A stretch of DNA of 64,000 bases from Ideonella sp. A 288. Lineage in GTDB: Bacteria > Pseudomonadota > Gammaproteobacteria > Burkholderiales > Burkholderiaceae_C. Within the stretch, counting starts at the first letter, position 1. Each line of letters begins with the position of its first letter. Location of the stretch: positions 17,161-81,160 of the forward strand of contig NZ_MWLO01000150.1 of NCBI RefSeq assembly GCF_002198735.1. Reading direction: 5' to 3'. Below the pieces are notes generated by a model. It had not been told where the DNA came from, did no database searches, and saw nothing but the letters and a program-made list of their open reading frames with translations. Both the position numbers and the translations under genes were made by a program. Below, in pieces: positions 38,240 to 45,980 of the stretch.

Positions 38240-40753
38240 CTACAGCCACAACACCTTGCGCCGCAGTTCGAGGTCGCGCGACAGCGCCCCCGAGTCGCCG
38301 ATGTGGGTGACGGTGCCACGCTCCAGCGCCACGGTGCGGTCGGACAGCGCCAGCGCCAGGTCGAGGTGGTGGTCGACGATCAGGATCGCCACCTCGTGGC
38401 GAAGCTTGTCGAAGGCCTCGAACAGTTCCTCAACGATCGCCGGTGCCAGCCCCTCGAAGGGCTCGTCGAGCAGCAGCACGCGGGTGTCGCCCGACAGCGC
38501 GCGCGCCACCGCCACCATCTGCTGCTCGCCGCCCGACAGGTAGTCGGCGGGCGAGCGCCAACGCTCCTTGATGCGCGGGAAGAAGCTGAAGATCTTGTCC
38601 TCGTCCCAGTAGGTGCCGGCCTGGTTGCGGCGCTTGAGCCGGCCGAGTTCCATGTTCTCGGCCACCGACATGCCGGCGAACAGGCCGCGGCCCTGCGGCA
38701 CGTAGGCCACGCCGCGGCGAGCGATCTCGGACGAGGGCCGGCGCGCCAGGGCCTCGCTGCCCAGCAGGATCTGGCCCGACGCCGGCGGGCTGACGCCGAT
38801 GATGGTCTTCAGCAGCGTCGACTTGCCCGCGCCGTTGCGGCCCAGCAGCGCGACGATCTCGCGGTCGTGCACCTCGAAGCCCACGTCGTGCAGGATGTGG
38901 CTCTTGCCGTAGAAGGTGTTCACCCCGTCGAGCTTCAACAGCACGCTGGGCTGCGCCGCGCTGGCGCGTTCGATGGCCGCCAGCGCGTGCGAGCCGGCCC
39001 CGATGTACACCGCCTGCACCTGCGGCGAATCGCGCGCGTCGTCCACGGTGCCGTCGACCAGCACCTCGCCGTCGTTCATCACCGTCACCGCATCGGCCAG
39101 CGCGAACACGCGGTCGATGTCGTGCTCGACCAGCAGCACCGGCAACTCCGTCGAGATGCCCTTGATCAGCAGGCCCACGCGCTCGCGCTCGGCCGCGGCC
39201 AGGCCGGCCAGCGGCTCGTCGAGCAGCAGCACGCGCGGCCGGGTGGCCAGCGCCAGCGCCATGTCGAGCAGTCGCTGGCCGCCGTAGGACAGCGACCCGG
39301 CCTGCGCCCCTTCGACACCGCCCAGGCCCATCGTGCGCAGCACCTCGGCGGCGTCGCGGTTGACGTCGGCCATGGCGGCGGCGTCGGTCCACACCGCGAA
39401 GCGCAAGGGGTGCCGCGCCTGCACCGCCAGGCGGATGTTCTCGGCCACCGACAGCGTGGCGAACAGGTTGGTGATCTGGAACGAGCGGCCGATGCCGGCC
39501 TCGGTGATGGCCTCGGGCGACAGCCCCGCGATCGGGCGGCCGGCCAGCGTCACCGTGCCGCGGTCGGGCGCGAACAGGCCCGAGATCAGGTTGAAGGCGG
39601 TCGTCTTGCCGGCGCCGTTGGGGCCGATCAGCGCGTGCAGCGTGCGGTCGCGCAGCCGCAGCGACACATCTTTGAGGGCGCGGATGCCACCGAAGCTCTT
39701 GCCCAGGCCCTCGGCCACCAGGATGGCCTCGTCGCCGCCGCGCGGCGGGCGCAGGAACTCGGGCAGCGTCACCGTGCCGGCCAGGCGCTGCGCCATCGCG
39801 GCGTCGTCGACCACCGTCTTGCGCCAGCGCGCCGTGGCGCGCTCGTACAGGCCCACCAGGCCGGTGGGCGAGAACACGATGAAGGCCACGAACAGGATGC
39901 CGAAGAACAGCAGCCAGTTCTCGGTGACGCGCGACAGCGAGTCGCGGAAGATCACGAAGAACAGCGCCCCCAGTGCCGGCCCCAGGAACGAGCGCATGCC
40001 GCCGATGATCACCATCGCCAGCAGTTCGCCCGAGAAGGCCACCGAGATGGGCTCGGCCGAGGTCATGCGGTTGTTGAAGGCCAGCAGCATGCCGGCCAGC
40101 CCGGTGAGCGCGGCCGACACGACGAAGGCGGTGAGCTTGACGCGGTTGGTGGGATAACCCACGAAGCGCGCGCGCTGTTCGTTCTCGCGGATGGCCACCA
40201 GCACCGTGCCCAGCGGCGAGCGGTGGAAGCGCCACAGCGCCAGCACGGCCATGAAGGCGACGCCGGCCACCAGCGCGTAGTAGGTGGCCGCGCTGTCGAA
40301 CGACACGCCCGCCAGCACCGGCCGGGTGATGCCGCCCAGGCCGTTCTCGCCGCCGGTGACCTCGGTCCAGCGGAAGGCCACCGAGTACAGCATCGCCGAC
40401 AGCGCCAGCGTGAGCAGCGAAAAGTACACGCCGCGGCGCCGCAGGATCAGGAACCCGAAGCCCCAGGCGATGGCGATGACCACGCCCAGCCCCAGCGCCA
40501 GCGGCGCGAAGAAGCTGCCCGGGAACAGGTCGCGCTGCCCCATCGCCGCGGCATAGGCGGCCAGGCCGAACCAGGCGCCGTGGCCGAAGGAGGTGAGGCC
40601 CGAGTAGCCGACCAGGATGTTCAGCGCCATGCAGGCCAGCGCGAAGATCACCACCTCGGTAGCCGAGGTGATGCCCATGCCCAGCGAGGTGAGCACGAAG
40701 GGCAGCAGCACCAGGGCCAGCGCGGCAACGAGGAGATCGCGGGTCTGGGGCAT
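38240..40753 (-). CDS. Fused branched-chain-type ABC transporter: LivM permease + LivG + LivF ATPases
   Basis: 837 residues in three parts. Residues 1-330 are a LivM-type permease (multiple helices, VGYSGLTSFGHGAWFGLAAY). Residues about 345-590 are an ATPase with Walker A GPNGAGKTT near 376, signature LSYGGQ (usual LSYGEQ) near 485 and LLLDEPLAGL. Residues about 600-837 are a second ATPase with GRNGAGKST near 638, LSGGEQQ near 738 and LLLDEPFEGL. LivM, LivG and LivF are separate proteins in most bacteria. There is no good ribosome site; the upstream palindromic element ends 4 bp before the start codon. Confidence 0.9.
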   Translation of the reverse strand: MPQTRDLLVAALALVLLPFVLTSLGMGITSATEVVIFALACMALNILVGYSGLTSFGHGAWFGLAAYAAAMGQRDLFPGSFFAPLALGLGVVIAIAWGFGFLILRRRGVYFSLLTLALSAMLYSVAFRWTEVTGGENGLGGITRPVLAGVSFDSAATYYALVAGVAFMAVLALWRFHRSPLGTVLVAIRENEQRARFVGYPTNRVKLTAFVVSAALTGLAGMLLAFNNRMTSAEPISVAFSGELLAMVIIGGMRSFLGPALGALFFVIFRDSLSRVTENWLLFFGILFVAFIVFSPTGLVGLYERATARWRKTVVDDAAMAQRLAGTVTLPEFLRPPRGGDEAILVAEGLGKSFGGIRALKDVSLRLRDRTLHALIGPNGAGKTTAFNLISGLFAPDRGTVTLAGRPIAGLSPEAITEAGIGRSFQITNLFATLSVAENIRLAVQARHPLRFAVWTDAAAMADVNRDAAEVLRTMGLGGVEGAQAGSLSYGGQRLLDMALALATRPRVLLLDEPLAGLAAAERERVGLLIKGISTELPVLLVEHDIDRVFALADAVTVMNDGEVLVDGTVDDARDSPQVQAVYIGAGSHALAAIERASAAQPSVLLKLDGVNTFYGKSHILHDVGFEVHDREIVALLGRNGAGKSTLLKTIIGVSPPASGQILLGSEALARRPSSEIARRGVAYVPQGRGLFAGMSVAENMELGRLKRRNQAGTYWDEDKIFSFFPRIKERWRSPADYLSGGEQQMVAVARALSGDTRVLLLDEPFEGLAPAIVEELFEAFDKLRHEVAILIVDHHLDLALALSDRTVALERGTVTHIGDSGALSRDLELRRKVLWL

Positions 40754-40759
40754 GGGCTA

Positions 40760-41025
40760 GGGCCTGTTAACGCCATGGGAGGTCACGCGCCGCCACCTGG
40801 CAGGCCCCAGGGCTAGGCGCGGCCGAGGCCGCGTGCCGTTGGCACGCAACGAGGGCGCAACGACGCCCTGGGGCCTGCCAGGTGGCGGCCCGCAGGGTGA
40901 TCTCAGCAAACGGGTGCCAGCGGCGTTGCACGGCTTGCCCAGGCGGCCAGCCTGGGCTGCGCCGCGCGCCTTGCTGGCGTCCGTTTGCTGAGTCACGCGT
41001 GACCTCCCATGGCGATAACAGGCCC
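40760..41025. mobile_element. 266-bp nested palindromic element flanked by TA, MITE-like
   Basis: Outer arms 40758-40789 and 40996-41027 (flanking TA included) are inverted repeats with one mismatch in 32. Inside lie two further stem-loops: 40789-40813 with 40865-40889 (25 bp, perfect) and 40902-40921 with 40973-40992 (18 of 20), the second containing GCCCAGGC/GCCTGGGC. The first loop contains two more 7-bp hairpins. Folded, it gives a three-way junction. TA on both sides fits insertion by an IS630/Tc1-mariner-type transposase. It fills the whole gap between two transporter genes and supplies the last base of the livH stop codon. Confidence 0.65.
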
Positions 41026-41894
41026 TATTCGAACCGCTGGATGCGGTCGCCGAACAGCCCGCGGGGCCGCACCAGCAGCACCACCAGCATCAGCAGGTAG
41101 ATGGCCGCCTCGGAATACTGCGAATAGCCAGCGGCGGTGACCACGCCCTTGGTCAGGCCCACCACCAGCGCCGCCAGCACCACGCCCCAGAACGAGCCCA
41201 GGCCGCCGATCACCACCACCACGAAGGCGGCGGTGATGATCTCGGCGCCCATGGCCGGGTGGATGGTGAAGATGGGCGCCAGCATCACGCCGGCCAGCCC
41301 GGCCAGGCCGATGCCCAGGAAGGCGATCGCCGCCATGTAGGGCTCGAGCGAGATGCCCAGCGCTCCGACCATGTCGGGGTTCTGCACGCCGGCGCGCACC
41401 ACGCGGCCGAAGGGCGTGCGCTGCAGCAGCCACCACAGCCCGCCCACGCACGAGGCCGCCACGGCCAGCAGCAACAGCCGGTAGCGCGGGTAGACAAAAT
41501 CGCCGACGAAGACCTGGCCGCGCAGTTCCTGCGGTATCGACCACGACAGCGGCGGCGCGCCGTACACCATGCGCAGCGCCTGCTCGGCCACCATGGCCAG
41601 GCCGAAGGTGAGCAGCAGCGACAGCGCCGGATCGGCCTTGTAGAAGCGGCGGAACAGCACCCGCTCGACCACCACGCCGAGCACGCCGACGATCAGCGGC
41701 GACAGCAGCACCGCGCCGGTGAAGCCGAGCGACTGCCCGATGCTCACCGCCAGGTAGGCGCCGATCGCGTAGAACGCGCCGTGCGCCAGGTTGACGATGC
41801 CGCCCAGCGAGAAGATCAGCGACAGCCCGAGCGCGATCAGCAGGTAGTAGGCCCCGGCCAGCAGGCCGTTGAGCAGGTGTTGGACGAAGAGCAC
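41025..41894 (-). CDS. livH: Branched-chain amino acid-type ABC permease LivH
   Basis: 289 residues, all membrane helices, with the LivH signatures GLSLIFSLGGIVNLAHGAFYAIGAYLA near the N-terminus and the ATPase-contact loop LVRAGVQNPDMVGALGI-like segment (VVRAGVQNPDMVGALGI). It pairs with the LivM part of the fused protein to form the membrane channel. The GTG start at 41894 is 19 bp after the binding-protein stop. The TAG stop is completed by the terminal G of the palindromic element, so the insertion lies exactly at the gene end. Confidence 0.88.
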   Translation of the reverse strand: MLFVQHLLNGLLAGAYYLLIALGLSLIFSLGGIVNLAHGAFYAIGAYLAVSIGQSLGFTGAVLLSPLIVGVLGVVVERVLFRRFYKADPALSLLLTFGLAMVAEQALRMVYGAPPLSWSIPQELRGQVFVGDFVYPRYRLLLLAVAASCVGGLWWLLQRTPFGRVVRAGVQNPDMVGALGISLEPYMAAIAFLGIGLAGLAGVMLAPIFTIHPAMGAEIITAAFVVVVIGGLGSFWGVVLAALVVGLTKGVVTAAGYSQYSEAAIYLLMLVVLLVRPRGLFGDRIQRFE

Positions 41895-41913
41895 GGGGCA
41901 GGGAAGCGGGCGC

Positions 41914-43158
41914 TCAGCCCATCTTGCATTCGTTCTCTTCGGCGGTGGTGGCGATGACCTCGAGCGATTCGCCCGCGGCCGGCACCGGCGCCGACGAGCG
42001 GAAGATGTCGAAGTTGTTCTTGATCTCGCCCGCCGGCAAGGCCTGCACGGTGTACATCTCGTGCATCATCTGGTGGTCGGACTTGCGGAAGTAGCCTTCG
42101 CGCGTCTTCATCAGCCCGAACGTGGCGCCCTTCTCGAAGTGCTCCACCAGCTTGACGGAATCGGTGGACTTGGTCTCGGCCATCGCCTGCGCCGTGAGCT
42201 TGATGGCGTTGTAGTCGCCCCAGGCCTGGTTCTCGGGCGGCCGGTTGTAGCGCTTGACGAAGTCGGCGACGAACTTCTTGGTGGCCGGCGTGTCGATCAG
42301 GTGGTGCCACACCACCGGCCAGGTGCCGAGGAAGTTGCCCTTGCCCGCCGCCCAGGCCAGCGCGGTGTCGAAGCCGAAGCCGGCCACCGGGAAGTTGAGG
42401 CCAAACTCGGAATACTGCTTCAGGAAGCTGGTGATCTGGTTGCCCGCCAGGTTGGAGATCACCAGGTCGGGTTTGGCGTTGCGGATCTCGAGCAGCAGCG
42501 GCGAGAAATCGGTGGCGTCGGTGGGCACCAGCTTGTCGGCCGCGAAGTCGCCGCCGTTGGCCGACATGAAGCGCTTGGACACGCGCAGCAGGTCATGGCC
42601 GAAGGCGTAGTCGGCCGTCAGCGAGAACCACTTCTTGCCCTTCACCAGGCCCTGGGCCATCAGCGAACGGCCGCAGGTCTTGACGTACATCGAGTTCTGG
42701 CTCTCGATGTGGAACATGAACTTCTTGCAGTTCTTGCCGCGCAACTCGTCCGAATTGGCGCCGGTGTTGATGAACAGCGTCTTGGTGCGCTCGGCCACCT
42801 GGCTGATGGTGAGCGCCGAGGCCGACGAGATCTCGCCGATGATGCAGGCCACCTTGTCGCGCTCGATCATGCGCTCGGCCTTGGTCGACGCGGTCTGCGG
42901 GTTGACCGAATCCTCCTTCAGCAGCTCGACCTTGCGGCCATTGATGCCGCCGGCGGCGTTGATCTCGGCCACCGCCATGTCGGCGGCCTGCACCGCGAAC
43001 TCGCCCAGCGGCCCCAGGAAGCCGGTGCGCGGCGTGAGGTGGCCGATGCGGATGACGTCGGACTGCGCGCGGATCAGCGCCGGAAATCCCAGCACGGCCG
43101 CGCCGACCGACGCGCCCAGCAGCACGCTGCGGCGTTGGGTATCGATGGAATCGCTCAT
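41914..43158 (-). CDS. Periplasmic branched-chain-type substrate-binding protein, Tat-exported
   Basis: 414 residues. The N-terminus DTQRRSVLLGASVGAAVLGF is a twin-arginine signal, with cleavage near IRA-QS. The mature part is a type-I periplasmic fold (Peripla_BP_6/LivK) with IRIGHLTPRTGFLGPLGEF, AVAEINAAGGINGRKVELL and LTADYAFGHDLLRVSK. Two Cys residues (NCKKF, KTCGR) may form a disulfide. It is the first gene of the importer operon and should define its substrate. The start follows GGGAGACAGG. Confidence 0.9.
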   Translation of the reverse strand: MSDSIDTQRRSVLLGASVGAAVLGFPALIRAQSDVIRIGHLTPRTGFLGPLGEFAVQAADMAVAEINAAGGINGRKVELLKEDSVNPQTASTKAERMIERDKVACIIGEISSASALTISQVAERTKTLFINTGANSDELRGKNCKKFMFHIESQNSMYVKTCGRSLMAQGLVKGKKWFSLTADYAFGHDLLRVSKRFMSANGGDFAADKLVPTDATDFSPLLLEIRNAKPDLVISNLAGNQITSFLKQYSEFGLNFPVAGFGFDTALAWAAGKGNFLGTWPVVWHHLIDTPATKKFVADFVKRYNRPPENQAWGDYNAIKLTAQAMAETKSTDSVKLVEHFEKGATFGLMKTREGYFRKSDHQMMHEMYTVQALPAGEIKNNFDIFRSSAPVPAAGESLEVIATTAEENECKMG

Positions 43159-43271
43159 GCCTGTCTCCCGATGTGAAGGGTGGGTGCACCGCTGCGGCGG
43201 CGCAGGGTACGCACGGTGCGCCGGCCGTGGCGCCGGCCTGTGCCGTGGGGCACATTCCGGCTTGCCAGCAT

Positions 43272-43283
43272 CTGTGATCACAG
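43272..43283. promoter_or_regulatory. Palindrome CTGTGATCACAG, candidate FCD-regulator operator
   Basis: A perfect 12-bp palindrome lies in the 241-bp region between the divergent binding-protein and GntR genes, 114 bp from the former and 117 bp from the latter. FadR/FCD regulators bind short palindromes with a TGT/ACA-type half-site, so this is a reasonable operator for the adjacent regulator. The core also resembles a CRP half-site pair without the usual spacer. Confidence 0.45.
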
Positions 43284-43399
43284 TTATCGTGCCTGCAATC
43301 CCTCGGCTTGTCCAGGGCGGCCGCCTACCGACAAACCCGGCCACGCCGGCCCCCCTGGCCTCCCCTAAGATCGGCCGAACGCCACTCCCGCCCCGCCGC

Positions 43400-44071
43400 A
43401 TGCCGACCCCCGACGACACCCTGGGCGCCCAGGTGCTGGCCCACCTGCGGGCCCAGCTGATCACCGGTATGCTGGCGCCGGGCGACCGGCTGTCGCTGCG
43501 CGGCCTGGGCCAGCAGCTGGGCGTGTCGATGCAGCCGGTGCGCGACGCGGTGTCGCGCCTGGTGGCCGAGCGCGCGCTCGAGGTCACGCCCAAGCGATCG
43601 GTGCAGGTGCCGCTGATGACCGCGCCGCAGTTTCGCGAGCTGACCACCATCCGGCAGGGCATCGAGGGTTTCGCCGCCGAGCAGGCCGCGCTGCGCCGCG
43701 GCGGCAGCGAACTGGCCGAACTGCGCCGGCTCGACGCCACCTTCCGCCGCGAGAGCAAGCACCGCACCCCCGACATCGACGCGGCCATCGCCGCCAACGC
43801 CCGGCTGCACTTCGCGGTCTACCGCGCCGCCGGCATGCCCGCGCTCACGGCCATCATCGAAGGGCTGTGGCTGCGCATCGGGCCGCTGCTCAACCTCGAC
43901 CTGCGCTCGGGCCCGGGCCGGCTGGCCAGCGGCGTGGCGGTGCGTTGCCATGCAGCGATGCTGGACGGCATCGAGCGCGGCGACTCCGCCGCCGCGCGCG
44001 CGGCCCTGCTCGAGGACATCGGCAGCACCGCGGCCTTCATCGAAGCGCGCGGCGTGCTGCCACCACACTGA
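43400..44071 (+). CDS. GntR-family transcriptional regulator, FadR/FCD type
   Basis: 223 residues: a winged helix (about 8-72, LSLRGLGQQLGVSMQPVRDAVSRLVAERALEV) and an all-helical FCD domain (about 80-215) with metal-site positions visible as an Asn and His in NARLHFAVYRAAG and a later His in RCHAAMLDGIERGD. FCD regulators typically sense carboxylic acids. Its place, divergent from the binding protein and 11 bp before an SDR gene, makes it the likely controller of the whole 36.3-44.9 kb island. Confidence 0.88.
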   Translation: MPTPDDTLGAQVLAHLRAQLITGMLAPGDRLSLRGLGQQLGVSMQPVRDAVSRLVAERALEVTPKRSVQVPLMTAPQFRELTTIRQGIEGFAAEQAALRRGGSELAELRRLDATFRRESKHRTPDIDAAIAANARLHFAVYRAAGMPALTAIIEGLWLRIGPLLNLDLRSGPGRLASGVAVRCHAAMLDGIERGDSAAARAALLEDIGSTAAFIEARGVLPPH

Positions 44072-44082
44072 GAGAGAACACC

Positions 44083-44859
44083 ATGGATCTGGGCATCAAG
44101 GGTTTGCGGGTGATGGTCTCGGCCGGCGCCAACGGCATCGGCCTGGCGATCGCACGGTCGTTCGTCGCCGAAGGCGCGCGGGTGGCGGTGTGCGACGTGG
44201 ATGCCGCCGCACTGGCCGCGCTGGCGCGCACCGACCCCACGCTGCACGCCAGCAACTGCGACGTGTCGCAGCGCGACCAGGTGGGGCGGTGGTTCGACGC
44301 GGCACTGGCCCACCTGGGCGGGCTCGACTGCCTGGTCAACAACGCCGGCATCGCCGGCCCCACCGGCACGGTCGACACCATCGCCCCGGAAGACTGGGAC
44401 CGCTGCATCGCGGTCGACCTCACCGGCCAGTTCAACTGCGTGCGCCTGGCCGTGCCGGCGCTGCGCGCGTCGGCCAACGCCAGCATCGTCAATGTCTCGT
44501 CGCTGGCCGGCCGCCTGGGCTTCGCGCTGCGCACGCCCTACGCCGCGGCCAAGTGGGGCGTGATCGGGCTGATGCGCTCGCTGGCCGTCGAACTGGGCCC
44601 CGACCAGATCCGCGTCAATGCGCTGCTGCCCGGCGTGGTGTCCGGCGAGCGCCAGCAGCGCGTGCTCACCGCCAAGGCGCAGGCCCGCGGCGTGTCGTTC
44701 GAGGAGGTCGAGCGCGCCGCCTTTGCCGGCACCTCGATCAAGCAGTACGTGACGCCGGAGCAGCTGGCCGACTACGTGGTGTACCTGTCCAGCCCGCGCG
44801 CCGCCACGATCTCGGGGCAGGCGCTGTCGGTGTGCGGCGACACCAACATGCTGAGCTGA
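44083..44859 (+). CDS. Short-chain dehydrogenase/reductase
   Basis: 258 residues. The cofactor motif AGANGIGLAIA replaces the usual TGxxxGIG, then NNAGIAGP, the catalytic Ser in VNVSSLAGR and the YAAAK catalytic pair. The insertion SGERQQRVLTAKAQARGVSFEE is shared with hydroxyisobutyrate/3-hydroxy-acid SDRs. It starts 11 bp after the GntR gene behind GAGAGAAC, so they form an operon. It may oxidise a side product of the BKACE pathway; the substrate is not readable from the sequence. Confidence 0.87.
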   Translation: MDLGIKGLRVMVSAGANGIGLAIARSFVAEGARVAVCDVDAAALAALARTDPTLHASNCDVSQRDQVGRWFDAALAHLGGLDCLVNNAGIAGPTGTVDTIAPEDWDRCIAVDLTGQFNCVRLAVPALRASANASIVNVSSLAGRLGFALRTPYAAAKWGVIGLMRSLAVELGPDQIRVNALLPGVVSGERQQRVLTAKAQARGVSFEEVERAAFAGTSIKQYVTPEQLADYVVYLSSPRAATISGQALSVCGDTNMLS

Positions 44860-44875
44860 GCGCCCTCTCGCCCGC

Positions 44876-45430
44876 TCACACGCGCAAGCCCTGCGCCGAC
44901 GCCTCGATGAGCTTGTCGAGGCGGGCCTGGCGCGTGTCCGGCCGCTTGGCGCTGACGATGCGCCACACCGCCAGGTGGCGGTAGCCGGGCGGCTGGGCCT
45001 CGAAGAACGCCCAGGCCTGGCGGTGCGCGCGGAACCGCGCCTCGTCGGCCGCGTCCAGCACCGCCTGCGCGGCCTGCTCGTAGGCGTAGACCTTCGACCT
45101 GGCCTCGCGCCGCTGCGCGAACGCCGCCAGGCCCGCCGGCGTCATGCGGCCCTCGGCCTGCAGCACCCGCACGCGCTCGATGTTGACAGCGCTCCAGGTG
45201 GAGGTGGGCTTGCGCGGCGTGAAGCGGATCTTGTACGAGTGCTCGTCGATGCGGGCGCGCACGCCGTCGATCCAGCCGACGCACAGCGCCTCGTCCACCG
45301 ACTCGGGCCAGGTCATGCTGGGGCGGCCGCTGTCGCGCTTGTGGAAGCCGACGATCAGCTGCGGCTCGGTGGCGCCATGCGCGGCCAGCCAGGCACCGAA
45401 CTCACGGGCGGTGGCAAAGAAGGTGGGCAT
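44876..45430 (-). CDS. YdeI/OmpD-associated-like protein
   Basis: 184 residues matching the YdeI pattern: PTFFATAREFGAWL at the N-terminus, LIVGFHKRDSGRPSMTWPESVDEALCVGWIDGVRARID in the middle, and IRFTPRKPTSTWSAVNIERVRVL. The C-terminal helical part has RRLDKLIEAS-like residues. Members are soluble and of unknown function; some are linked to peptide resistance. Start ATG 45430 or ATG 45439. Convergent with the SDR gene, 16 bp away. Confidence 0.82.
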   Translation of the reverse strand: MPTFFATAREFGAWLAAHGATEPQLIVGFHKRDSGRPSMTWPESVDEALCVGWIDGVRARIDEHSYKIRFTPRKPTSTWSAVNIERVRVLQAEGRMTPAGLAAFAQRREARSKVYAYEQAAQAVLDAADEARFRAHRQAWAFFEAQPPGYRHLAVWRIVSAKRPDTRQARLDKLIEASAQGLRV

Positions 45431-45668
45431 GGCGGCCATGATGCCGCATGCGCCTGCGCAGCCCACGGTGCGGGCGCAGGGGCATCGCGGGCCCGCCTGC
45501 GGCAGCAATGCACGGACGGCTCGCACCCGGCGCAATATGGCGTGCCGCGGCGCCCATGTTCGACCGATCGGGCCGTCCGACGGCGGCGCAGTATCCGATC
45601 ACACACCGGGCGCAGTCCGTGCCCGGGCAAGACCAGAGCGGTTGGCGCACCCGGCACCCGGGCGTGGC

Positions 45669-45686
45669 CCGACGGCTCACCGTCGG
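45669..45686 (+). promoter_or_regulatory. Hairpin in the leader of the 74-residue protein gene
   Basis: CCGACGG, loop CTCA, CCGTCGG: a perfect 7-bp stem ending 20 nt before the ATG and just upstream of the AAAGGA ribosome site. It could modulate translation or end an upstream transcript; no U-run follows. Confidence 0.35.
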
Positions 45687-45706
45687 ACCACGCAAAGGAC
45701 ACGATC

Positions 45707-45931
45707 ATGGGCTCCCACGCATGTGCCAGGCCGGCCAACCCTGCCGCCGCCTCCCACGAGCTTCGCTTCGCCTCGCTCTTCAACCCCGGCCGCGGCGTCG
45801 CCGTGCCCTGCGACGAGGCGGGCCACGTCGACCTCGACACCCTGTCCGAGCGGCTGCGCAACGCCTACCTGGGCGCGCGGGTGCTGGTGGGGCGCGAGTA
45901 CTCGCACCCGATCGTCCGTCCCGCGCACTGA
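45707..45931 (+). CDS. Conserved small protein of unknown function
   Basis: 74 residues. The core ELRFASLFNPGRGVAVPC, then DEAGHVDLDTLSERLRNAYLGARVLVGREY, has the look of a compact conserved protein that recurs in Burkholderiales, often stress-associated, but no function is established. No signal peptide or membrane helix. The ATG at 45707 is placed behind AAAGGA. It stands alone between two minus-strand genes. Confidence 0.65.
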   Translation: MGSHACARPANPAAASHELRFASLFNPGRGVAVPCDEAGHVDLDTLSERLRNAYLGARVLVGREYSHPIVRPAH

Positions 45932-45980
45932 ACGCGCCGGTCAGACCTGGCCACCAGGTCGGCCCCGGGCCCTCGCGGCC

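Noticed and set aside
38213..40816. 867-residue frame antisense to the ABC fusion
   Set aside because: Ala/Gln/His/Arg-rich composition typical of the reverse strand of a high-GC gene; the ABC motifs on the minus strand are unambiguous.
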